Assembly: GCA_031272375.1 (NCBI GenBank)
Contig: JAISTY010000049.1
Location: 1 to 8,155, forward strand
Direction: 5' to 3'
Origin: Opitutaceae bacterium
GTDB lineage: Bacteria; Verrucomicrobiota; Verrucomicrobiia; Opitutales; Opitutaceae
DNA: 8,155 nt
Shown: piece by piece, positions 1 to 7,700 of the stretch
Position numbering within the stretch: position 1 is the first letter of the stretch
Layout of the letters: each line of letters opens with the position of its first letter
The notes under the pieces: model-generated
The model's database searches: none
What the model saw: the letters and a program-made list of their open reading frames with translations, nothing else
Told to the model about the DNA's origin: nothing
Made by a program: the position numbers and the translations under genes

Positions 1-150
1 CTCGTCGGCGGCCACGACTACACCAACCTCCGCCCCGTCCACCCGCCCCTCAACCCCTACTCCGCCTTCTCCCCGGCAAACTTAAGCCCCCACTACCTCC
101 GCTTCTTCGGCATCCCCGCCAGGCTGCCGCCACCCGCGCCCGCCAAATGA
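1..150 (+). CDS. 3' end of an unrecognised protein gene (partial)
   Basis: The frame is open from the first base to a TGA at 148-150 and encodes the last 49 residues of a protein whose start lies outside the window. It begins LVGGHDYTNLRPV and ends in a proline/alanine-rich tail, RLPPPAPAK. I accept it as coding because nearly every codon in this frame ends in C, exactly as in the plus-strand genes downstream; the other two frames lack this and one of them stops at about 84. I do not recognise the family: the fragment has no motif that decides function. It runs in the same direction as holA, 68 bp upstream, but a heptamer repeat lies between them, so they may or may not be co-transcribed. Confidence 0.6.
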   Translation, partial: LVGGHDYTNLRPVHPPLNPYSAFSPANLSPHYLRFFGIPARLPPPAPAK

Positions 151-171
151 CAACCCGCGACGACAACCCGC
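149..171 (+). repeat. Direct repeat of GACAACCCGC
   Basis: GACAACCCGC occurs exactly at 149-158 and 162-171, 13 bp apart, starting inside the stop codon of the upstream gene. A third exact copy lies at 1324-1333, just beyond the 3' end of holA and inside the last codons of the minus-strand regulator. I did not see the sequence elsewhere in the window. Function unknown; it could be chance in such a skewed composition. Confidence 0.4.
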
Positions 172-177
172 CGCGTT

Positions 178-198
178 TCTAATTTCTAATTTCCAATT
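178..198. repeat. Heptamer tandem repeat, TCTAATT type
   Basis: Three consecutive 7-bp units are visible: TCTAATT, TCTAATT, TCCAATT. This is an AT-rich island in very GC-rich DNA, placed 27 bp after the stop of the upstream gene and 20 bp before the holA start. Each perfect unit carries TAA on the plus strand and TAG on the minus strand. It may lie in the holA leader or promoter zone, although I see no clear -35/-10 pair. Two other period-7 repeats with different units occur at 7908-7942 and 8087-8107. Confidence 0.8.
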
Positions 199-218
199 CC
201 TGTCTTCTACTTCCCCGC

Positions 219-1310
219 ATGCCCGAACCCGCCGGAAAAAAATTCATCCTCGTCTGCGGAAACGACGACTTCCTCGTCGCCCGCGAAGGCAAGGCGATCC
301 ACGACCGCCTCGCCGCCGAAATCACCGACGAATTCTCCCGCGAAACCCTCTCCGCCCACGCCACCCGCAACGAAGACCTCCGCGCCGCCGTCCGCGCCTT
401 CCGCGAAAGCGTCCGCACCATCCCCATGTTCGGCGGCCGCCGCCTCGTCTGGCTCAAGGACCTCGACCTCAAAGCCGCCCCCGACTCCGAGGAGGGCGCC
501 GCCCTCCTCGAGGAACTCCAGGAAGTCCTCGCCTCCAACAACCCCGCCAACACCGCCATCCTCCTCACCGCCGCTCCCGTTGACCGCACCCGCCGCTTCT
601 ACAAATGGTGCGAGAAAAACGCCGACCTCCACTTCGTCGGCGGCGACGCCAAAACCGACAACCGCCCCGCCCTCCTCGAATCCGAAACCCGCGCCCTCGG
701 CGTCCGCTTCGAACCCGGCGCCGCCGACCTCCTCCTCGAAAAAGTCGGCCAGAACACCCGCTTCCTCATCGAGGAAACCCGCAAACTCGCCACCCACGCC
801 GGCGACTCCGCCCTCATCACCCAGGCCGCCGTCGGGGAACTCACCCCCAACATCGCCGAAAGCGATTTCTTCGCCGCGGCCGAGGCTTTCTTCTCCGGCG
901 ACCTCCCCCGCGCCCTCGACGCCATCCACCTCCACTTCTTCTCCGGCAACGACGCCCGCCCCCTCCTCGCCTCCCTCCAGAACCGCAACCGCCTCCTCAT
1001 CCAGCTCGCCGCCCTCATCTCCTCCGGCCAGCTCTCCGTCGGCTACCGCGGCATAGACAAGTCCGCCCTCGCCAAACCCGCCGCCACCTACGCCCGCGCC
1101 TTCGCCAACAACACGGAAAAATCCCCCTGCAACGTCTTCACCCAGCACCCCTTCTACCTCTCCAAACTCCTCGGCGGCGGCCGCCTCCCCTCCCTCCGCC
1201 GCCTCATCGCCAACCAGCGCGAGTTCCTCCGCGCCTTCGAGGAAATCACCGCCCGCCCCAACGACCAGGAAACCGTCATCCGCGAAATGGCCGTCCGCTG
1301 CCTCGCCTGA
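219..1310 (+). CDS. holA: DNA polymerase III delta subunit
   Basis: This encodes a 363-residue delta subunit of the clamp-loader complex, which opens the beta sliding clamp and loads it on primed DNA in the cytoplasm. The N-terminal AAA+-like domain opens with KKFILVCGNDDFLV (residues 7-20), the 'Y/F-L-x-G-x-D-x-F-L' signature of delta, and has no working Walker A, as is normal for delta. Residues 68-82 (IPMFGGRRLVWLKDL) are the other hallmark block. The middle domain (about 150-215) and the helical collar domain (about 220-360) follow in the usual order. Length is slightly above the usual ~340. The ATG at 219 is the only start that keeps the first strand of the fold intact; no Shine-Dalgarno motif precedes it (CTTCCCCGC-ATG). 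It ends 3 bp from the convergent regulator gene. It is a core gene, probably unrelated in function to the carbohydrate locus beyond it. Confidence 0.92.
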   Translation: MPEPAGKKFILVCGNDDFLVAREGKAIHDRLAAEITDEFSRETLSAHATRNEDLRAAVRAFRESVRTIPMFGGRRLVWLKDLDLKAAPDSEEGAALLEELQEVLASNNPANTAILLTAAPVDRTRRFYKWCEKNADLHFVGGDAKTDNRPALLESETRALGVRFEPGAADLLLEKVGQNTRFLIEETRKLATHAGDSALITQAAVGELTPNIAESDFFAAAEAFFSGDLPRALDAIHLHFFSGNDARPLLASLQNRNRLLIQLAALISSGQLSVGYRGIDKSALAKPAATYARAFANNTEKSPCNVFTQHPFYLSKLLGGGRLPSLRRLIANQREFLRAFEEITARPNDQETVIREMAVRCLA

Positions 1311-1313
1311 CCC

Positions 1314-2492
1314 TCACCCGCGCGACAACCCGCTCGCGTGCCGCTCCCGCCACTCCCGCGGCGACAGCCCCGTCCGCGCCACGAACATCTGCTTGAACGC
1401 CGTCTGCGACAGATAACCGCTCCGCCCCGGCACCTCCCCCAGCGGCGTCCCCGCCTGCCGCAGCAACCGCTGCGCCTCCCGCAGCCGCAACCGCGTCAGA
1501 TGCTCGTGCACCGTCTCCCCCGTCTCCGCACGAAACACCCGCTCCAGCGTCCGCCGCGACACCCCCGCCGCCGCCGCCACCTGCTCCACCCCGATCGCCC
1601 GCCCGCTCTCCGCACGCATGAACCCGCACGCCTTCAACGTCACCGCCCCCGCCTCCGGCAGCCGGTCCGTCGAACCCCGCGTCACAATGTCCAGCGGCGC
1701 CACCGCCCGCCATCTCTCCCAAAGCGCCTCCCCCGACATCAGCCGGTCCAGCGTCTCCGCCCCCAGCCAGCCGATCCGCCGCGTCGGCAGCATCACGCTC
1801 GACAACCGCGGCTGCGCCAGCTCGCAAATCAGCTCGTCGTTCCCGATGCCGATCACCCCGATCTCCTCCGGCACCCGTATCCCCGCCCACCGGCACGCCG
1901 CCAGCGTCCGCTCCCCCGCCCGGTCGTCGCACGCCACCACCCCCGCCGGCTTCGGCAGCCCCTTCAGCCAGCGCGTCAGCGGCGCGATGTCCACCGGCCC
2001 GTCCAGAAAAGCGTCCCGGAACACCATCCGCCCCGCCTCCCCCGTCCGCCTCGAAAAATGCCCGATCCGCGTGTCCGAGGTCGGATTGTTCGTGAACCCG
2101 TGGAAGGCCAGCCGCCGGAAACCCGCCGCCCGCAGATGCTCCACCTCCACCCGCACAATCTCGTCGTCGTCCAGAAACACCGCCGCGTCCGCGAGGTGCA
2201 GGTTCTGCGAGTCTATCTCCACGCACACCCGGCTCCGCGCCTTCAACGCCGCCTGGAACCCCTGGTCGAGGCAGTCGAACACCACCGCCCCGTCGAACTC
2301 CGGCAGCTTCGCCCCCTCGACCGCGTGATGGTTGTCCTGCTGGATCCCGAACGTCTGCCAGTCCCGCCCCTGCGCGTATTGCAAAAACCCGAACAGCCGC
2401 TCCCGCCCCCACGGATGCCGCGTCCCTATGCAAACCGCCACGCGCGGCGCCTTCGCCTTCCCCCGCGTTCGCTGCCTCTTCTGCTCGACCAT
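1314..2492 (-). CDS. XylR-type transcriptional regulator (LacI-like sensor plus AraC HTH)
   Basis: A 392-residue regulator, the same length as E. coli XylR. Residues ~15-280 form a periplasmic-binding-protein/LacI-like sugar sensor: PRVAVCIGT starts the first strand, PAGVVACDDRAGE (182-194) and IGVIGIGNDELICE (211-224) are the typical second-subdomain strands, and PRLSSVMLP (228-236) is the classic LacI-family hinge block. An AraC-type DNA-binding domain follows: first HTH about 300-326 (IGVEQVAAAAGVSRRTLERVF), second about 351-384, ending GLSPREWRERH. There is no N-terminal LacI HTH, which fits XylR architecture. I chose the ATG at 2490-2492 because it gives the family length; the frame stays open to 2783, but that extension is glycine-rich shadow sequence over the next gene. 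Codons end mostly in G, unlike the C-ending plus-strand genes. It is divergent from the DUF6259/DUF5107 pair and probably controls it; the ligand is unknown, so xylose should not be assumed. Confidence 0.88.
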   Translation of the reverse strand: MVEQKRQRTRGKAKAPRVAVCIGTRHPWGRERLFGFLQYAQGRDWQTFGIQQDNHHAVEGAKLPEFDGAVVFDCLDQGFQAALKARSRVCVEIDSQNLHLADAAVFLDDDEIVRVEVEHLRAAGFRRLAFHGFTNNPTSDTRIGHFSRRTGEAGRMVFRDAFLDGPVDIAPLTRWLKGLPKPAGVVACDDRAGERTLAACRWAGIRVPEEIGVIGIGNDELICELAQPRLSSVMLPTRRIGWLGAETLDRLMSGEALWERWRAVAPLDIVTRGSTDRLPEAGAVTLKACGFMRAESGRAIGVEQVAAAAGVSRRTLERVFRAETGETVHEHLTRLRLREAQRLLRQAGTPLGEVPGRSGYLSQTAFKQMFVARTGLSPREWRERHASGLSRG

Positions 2493-2627
2493 GCCCGCCA
2501 GCACGCCCCGCGCGTCCCAAAACGTCAATGCCGCAAAACAATCCCCCCTTGGCGCAATTCCGGCATCCCTGCGCCGCCCACCTCCACGCTTCCCTCCACG
2601 CCTCCCGCAACTCCAACCGCCCGCGCC
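2493..2627. promoter_or_regulatory. Divergent control region between the regulator and the DUF6259 gene
   Basis: This 135-bp gap must hold both divergent promoters. Its least GC-rich part (2518-2560) has a direct repeat of CAAAAC at 2518-2523 and 2534-2539 (16 bp apart) and a GCGCAAT block at 2552-2558 that matches one arm of the palindrome at 4675-4690. AraC-type domains often bind direct repeats, so this is the best place for a regulator site. A second direct repeat, CCTCCACGC, lies at 2581-2589 and 2593-2601 in the probable leader. I could not pick convincing -35/-10 boxes. That the region is regulatory follows from the divergent layout; the exact sites are guesses. Confidence 0.5.
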
Positions 2628-4652
2628 ATGCTCCCGAAAACACGCCGCCTCCTCCCCCTCCTCCTCGCCGCCGCCCTCCACGCCGGCCCCTTCCGCGTCG
2701 GCGAAAACCTCGTCTTCTCCATCAACACCGACGCCTCCGCCGCCCGCTTCTCCATCCCCGGCTCCCCCATGTCCCAGCCCCAAAACCCTTCCTTCTGGCG
2801 CCTCATCCTCAACGACGACCGCCTCTCCGAAATCCCCGTCTTCAGCAACGCCCAGTCCGGCCGCGCCGAATTCAGGGACGGCTCACTCCTCATTCACTAC
2901 GACTTCCTCACCGCCCAAAACGGCGCCGCCTACGACATCGCCCTCGACATCGTCATCCGCCCCCAAAACGGCCTCCTCTCCTTCCACCCCACCCTCGCCA
3001 ACAACGACAGCCGCGTCCGCGCCCTCGAACTCCAATGCCCCGTCATCGAGGCCTCCAACCTCTGCGGCCCACGCCGCGACGACATCCTCTACATGCCCCA
3101 CGCCACCGGCCGCCGCCTCCCAAACCCATGGGACGCCTTGCGCGCCCACTCGACCGACTACCTCGCCAACGACGAATCCGAAATCTCCTGGATCGTCCCC
3201 TACCCGCGCGGCTCCATGGCCTGGATGGGCGTCGAAACCGGCGGCCGCTTCCTCTACCTCGGTCGCCACGACGACAAAATCCGCAACTGCCTCCTCATCG
3301 CCCGCCGCGACGCCCAACACGTGAAAAAACCCAACCTCGCCCTCGCCATCGCCCACATGCCCGCCGCACGCCCCGGCGAAAAAATCGCCCTCCCCCCCGC
3401 CTGCGCCGGCCTCCTCCCCGGCGACTGGCGCTCCGGTGCCTCCACCTACCGCGCCTGGGCCTCCGCCGCCTTCTTCAAACCCGTCAAAATAAACAACTGG
3501 GTCCGCGAAATGAACGGCTGGCAGCGCCTCATCCTCCGCTCCCAATACGGCAGGGATTATTACACCGCCGACGACCTCCCTCGCCTCTTCGAAACAGGCA
3601 ATAAACACGGCATCAACGCCCTCTTCCTCTTCGGCTGGTGGAACAGCGGCATGGACGCCGGCTACCCCGAATACGACATCTCCGGCGAGCCTTATATTAA
3701 ATTGAAAGAGAATATAAAAAAGGTCCAGGACGCCGGCGGACACGTCATACTCGTCTGCAACGCCAACATGATTGACCCGCAAACGGAGTTTTACAAAAAA
3801 CACGGCGCCAACATCATCCGCCATGATATAAACGGAAACCCCTACGTCTCCTCCTTCGTGTATTCCGATTACAGCGCCTTGCGCCGCCTCTTCGCCGCCC
3901 GCCAGTTCCACGCCGTCTGCTATTCTTCGGAATTGTGGCGCGAACAATTGATGAAACAGGGCCGCCTCATGCGCGAATTCTCACCCCATTGCCTCTTCTA
4001 TGACATCTTCGGCTCCGAACCCCACCAGCCTTGCTTCAATGACAAACACCCCCACGGCCCCCGCGTTGACGAGGACTGGTCCGCCCGCCGCGCGCTTTAT
4101 ACGCAACTCGCAAACCTCTGCGGCCCAAACGTCCTCGCAACCGAAATCACCGTTGATATAGCCGCCGCCCACGTCCAGTTCATCCACACCAACGACGGCT
4201 TCTCCGGCCGCGAATCCCCCGCATTCTTCCCCCAAATGTTCCGCCAGACTTTCCCGGAGGTCATCCTCTCAAACCGCGGCGTCCGCGACGAATCCCCCGG
4301 CTTCGACAAAAAACTCAAACGCGCCTTCCTCCTCGGCTTGATCTTCGACGTCGAAATCTTCCGCTGCCGCGGCAACTTGTCCGACGTCCCCGAATACGCC
4401 AAACTCGTCGGCGAACTCTCCAAAAAACGCCAGCAATACAAGGACTTCCTCATCAACGGCAAATACTCGCTCACCGACAACAACCGCCAGGCCCCGAACA
4501 TCTATTGCGCCGAATACGAATCCGCCGACGCCTCCCGCCGCCTCCGCATCCTCTACAACGCCGGCTCCGAACCTTTCACCTCCCAAAAATACGGCCTCAC
4601 CCTGCGCCCCGACGAACTCCGCTTCGACGAAACCCTCGTCCCCCCTCAATAA
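2628..4652 (+). CDS. Secreted DUF6259-type glycoside-hydrolase-like protein
   Basis: A 674-residue protein with a clear signal peptide: MLPKTRR, hydrophobic LLPLLLAAAL, and a likely cut after LHA at residue 19. Residues ~20-270 look all-beta (N-terminal sandwich). Residues ~290-560 look like an alpha/beta barrel: NALFLFGWWNSGMDAGYPEYD (330-350), HVILVCNANM (372-381), HCLFYDIFGSEPH (454-466), VLATEITVD (502-510) and FIHTNDGF (518-525) read as barrel strands with acidic residues at their ends. About 100 residues of beta-rich tail follow. This layout matches DUF6259 proteins as I remember them. D459, E464, E506 and D523 are candidate active-site acids by position only; no characterised substrate can be named. 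The ATG at 2628 is chosen because it starts the signal peptide; the frame is open far upstream, but only as arginine/proline shadow sequence. No Shine-Dalgarno motif is seen. It is the first gene of a probable two-gene unit. Tyrosine codons are all TAC before residue 310 and mixed after. Confidence 0.72.
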   Translation: MLPKTRRLLPLLLAAALHAGPFRVGENLVFSINTDASAARFSIPGSPMSQPQNPSFWRLILNDDRLSEIPVFSNAQSGRAEFRDGSLLIHYDFLTAQNGAAYDIALDIVIRPQNGLLSFHPTLANNDSRVRALELQCPVIEASNLCGPRRDDILYMPHATGRRLPNPWDALRAHSTDYLANDESEISWIVPYPRGSMAWMGVETGGRFLYLGRHDDKIRNCLLIARRDAQHVKKPNLALAIAHMPAARPGEKIALPPACAGLLPGDWRSGASTYRAWASAAFFKPVKINNWVREMNGWQRLILRSQYGRDYYTADDLPRLFETGNKHGINALFLFGWWNSGMDAGYPEYDISGEPYIKLKENIKKVQDAGGHVILVCNANMIDPQTEFYKKHGANIIRHDINGNPYVSSFVYSDYSALRRLFAARQFHAVCYSSELWREQLMKQGRLMREFSPHCLFYDIFGSEPHQPCFNDKHPHGPRVDEDWSARRALYTQLANLCGPNVLATEITVDIAAAHVQFIHTNDGFSGRESPAFFPQMFRQTFPEVILSNRGVRDESPGFDKKLKRAFLLGLIFDVEIFRCRGNLSDVPEYAKLVGELSKKRQQYKDFLINGKYSLTDNNRQAPNIYCAEYESADASRRLRILYNAGSEPFTSQKYGLTLRPDELRFDETLVPPQ

Positions 4653-4674
4653 AACCCGCCCGCGAATACTGGAA

Positions 4675-4690
4675 TTATTGCGCGCAATAA
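4675..4690. promoter_or_regulatory. Perfect 16-bp palindrome, candidate operator
   Basis: TTATTGCGCGCAATAA equals its own reverse complement over all 16 bases. It lies in the 65-bp gap between the DUF6259 stop (4652) and the DUF5107 start (4718), 27 bp before that ATG. A palindrome with a central CG and A/T-rich ends resembles operators of LacI-like dimeric regulators. It is unlikely to be an intrinsic terminator: there is no loop-forming spacer and no T-tract follows. The local regulator has an AraC DNA-binding domain, which usually prefers direct repeats, so a different regulator encoded elsewhere may bind here. Confidence 0.55.
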
Positions 4691-4717
4691 ATTTCTCCAA
4701 CCTTCCCAAACACCACC

Positions 4718-7700
4718 ATGAACCGCCAAGTCCTCGCCACCATCGGAAAAATCACCCTCCCAACCTACCCGGAGCCTCCCGCGGAGGAAATGCCCATGTT
4801 CGCCGAAAACCGCGTCCACCAACGCACCTCCGGCAACCCCTGGCCCAACCGCGTCGTCCTCGGCGTCAACCGCCGCGACCGCGCCCCGCACGACCACACC
4901 TGCGTCCGCCTCGAAAACGAATTCCTCGCACTCGAAATCCTCCCCGACCTCGGCGGCCGCATCCACTCCGCCCGCGACAAAACCACCGGCTACGACTTCT
5001 TTTACAAACAACACGTCATCAAACCCGCCCTCATCGGCTGCCTCGGCTCCTGGATCTCCGGCGGCCTCGAGTTCAACTGGCCCTTCCACCACCGCCCTTC
5101 CACCTTCATGCCCGTTGACTTCCATATCGAACACGAACCCGGCGGCGCCGCCATCGTCTGGCTCTCCGAACACGACCCCATGGAACGCATGAAGGGCATG
5201 GTCGGCATCCGCCTCGCCCCGGGCGAAGCCCTCTTTGAAACCCGCGTCAAACTCGCCAACAGAACCCCGCTCCCCTCCTCCTTCCTCTGGTGGGAAAACA
5301 CCGCCGTCCCCGTCAATGAATCCTACCAGATCTTCTTCCCCCCCGACGTCTCCCACGTCCACTTCCACTACAAACGCTCCGTCACCACCTTCCCCGTCGC
5401 CTCCAACGCCACCGGCGTCTTCAACGGCATCCGCTACAACGGCCCCACCGACATCTCCTTCCACAAAAACACCCTACAGCCCACCTCCTACTTCAGCGCC
5501 GAATCCAAACACGACTTCTTCGGCGGCTACGACCACTCCAAAAACCGCGGCGTCGTCCACGTCGCCAGCCGCCACATCTCCCCAGGCAAAAAAATGTTCA
5601 CCTGGGCCTACAACCAACTCTCCCATTCCTGGGAAAACGCCCTCACCGACTCCGACGGCCCCTACGCCGAACTCATGGCCGGCTGCTTCTCCGACAACCA
5701 GCCCGACTTCTCCTGGATCGAACCTTTCGAAACCAAAAACTTCTCCCAGTTCTGGTTCCCCATCTCCAACACCGGCATCCCCCTCTTCGCCAACACCAAC
5801 GGCGCCATCCACTGGGACGCCTCCACCCTCAAAATACAAACCACCCGCGCCTTCCCCTCCGCAAACATCACCGTCCGCGACCCCTCCGGCCAAATCCTCC
5901 TCGAAACCTCCGCCAACCTCCTCCCCGGACAAGTCGCCGCCTTCAACTGCGCCATCGCCGCAGGCAACTCCATAAACGTCTCCCTGAACGGAAAATCACT
6001 CCTGTTTTATACACACGAAACTCCCCCGACGCTCGGCGTCCCGGACCCCGCCGGCGACCTCCCCGACTTCAAGTCCGTCAAAACCGCCGGCGAACTCTAC
6101 CGCATGGGCCTCCACGTCTGGCAGTATCGCGACCCAGCCATCCTCCCAGATGTCTTTTGGAAGGAAGCCCTCGCCCGCGACCCCGGACACGCCGACTCCC
6201 TCCTCGCCCTCGCCGGCTTTTATTACAAACACGCCGACCTCCAAAACGCCCTCGCCTGCGCCGAAAAAGCCCGCGACGTCCTCACCCGCCACAACCAACG
6301 CACCCGAAGCGGCGCCTTGTATTATCTGCTCGGCCTCGTTTATACACAATCCGGCGACCTCCAAAAAGCCCGCGACTTCTTCCACAAATCAGCATGGAAC
6401 ATGGATTACCACAGCGCAGCCATGACGCGCGTCGCCGCCCTCGACGGCCGCCTCGGCGATCTCAATGAAATGCGCGGACACAGCGCCGCCGCCCTTTTAT
6501 ATAATGCCGAAAACCCACTCGCCTCCGTCTATAATGCCCTCGCCGCCCTCAAACTCGGCGACCTCCCCGCCGCCGTCGCCCGCCTGGAAACTATATTAAA
6601 AACCGACCCGCTGAACCATCTCGCCCGCCTCGCCCTCTGCCTCTGCGGAAAAACGAACCTCGCCGAATTCATCCAAACCCTCCGCAGCGACCCCTCCCAA
6701 ACCGCCCTCGACCTCGCCTTCGACCTCGCCGCCTGCGGCATGGAGGCCGACGCCCTGCCGCTCCTCCGCGCCATCCCCGACAAGTCGCCGTCAATCCATT
6801 ACCTGCTCGGCGATTACAAAGCCGCCGAAACCGCCCCGACCGGAAAAACCTTCCCTTTCCGCATCGAGGAGGCCGCCCTCCTCGAAAAAATAACCCGCGA
6901 CCAGCCAAACCTCCCGATGGCGCGTTATTATTACGGCTGCCTGCTCTACGCGAAGGGCGCCCACGCGCAGGCCGCCGCCCAATTCAAGGCCGCCATCCAA
7001 CTGAAACCGGACTTTTATGTCCCTTATAGAAACCTCGCCGTCGCCAATTACAGCCACCTCAACCAGCGCGACAACGTGCTGCCGCTCCTCAAAAAAGCCC
7101 TCGAACTGCGCCCCGGCGACGCCCAGCTCGTCTTTGAAACCGCCCACGTGATGGCCAAACTCGGCGTCAGCCCCGCCGAAAGAATCCAATTCATCCTCGC
7201 CAACACAAAAGACACGCCGCGCGACGACGTCTGCATCGAACTCGCCCGCGCTTATAATCAAAACGGCGATCCGGAAAAAACCCTGGAATTATATGAAAAA
7301 CACACCTTCGTCCCCTGCGAGGGCGGCGAGCACGCCACCGCCGGACAATACATGGACGCCTGCCACATCATCGGCAGAAAACTCTTGCGCGACAATAAAT
7401 TCAAAGACGCCCTCGCCGCCTTCCGCGCCGCGCAAGTCCTGCCTCGAAACCTCGGCGCCGGCCTCTGGCACGAGGCCCGGCTCGTCCCGCACCAGTATCA
7501 CGAGGCCCTCTGCCTCGACGCCCTCGGCGAAACGGAAAAAGCCGCGCTTATATACAATCATATATCAAACCTCGCCATTGATTATTTCTCCAATATGCAC
7601 CTCCCAGAGCTGCCTTATTACAAGGCGATGGCCCTCTCCAAAACCGGCGCCGCCCCCGAGGCCCGCGCCTTGATGGACGCCTGCCTGAAAAAATGGACGA

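Noticed and set aside
207..1148. Long minus-strand open frame of 313 codons antisense to holA
   Set aside because: The translation is almost only G, E, A, V and D, as expected from the complement of C-ending codons. It lies wholly under a confident holA and has no recognisable motif.
149..1333. CRISPR array or insertion sequence
   Set aside because: The repeats are 7-10 bp, without regular spacers of 25-40 bp. There is no transposase and no terminal inverted repeats.
1338..2627. Upstream extension of the DUF6259 frame as part of the protein
   Set aside because: It reads as arginine/proline low-complexity sequence antisense to a well-supported regulator. The signal peptide begins at the ATG at 2628.
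2493..2783. N-terminal extension of the regulator to 2783
   Set aside because: The added 97 residues are mostly glycine-rich shadow sequence and overlap the DUF6259 start. Starting at 2492 gives the family length of 392.
4675..4690. Palindrome as a terminator after the DUF6259 gene
   Set aside because: It is fully continuous with no unpaired loop, is only partly GC, and has no U-tract following. An operator fits better.
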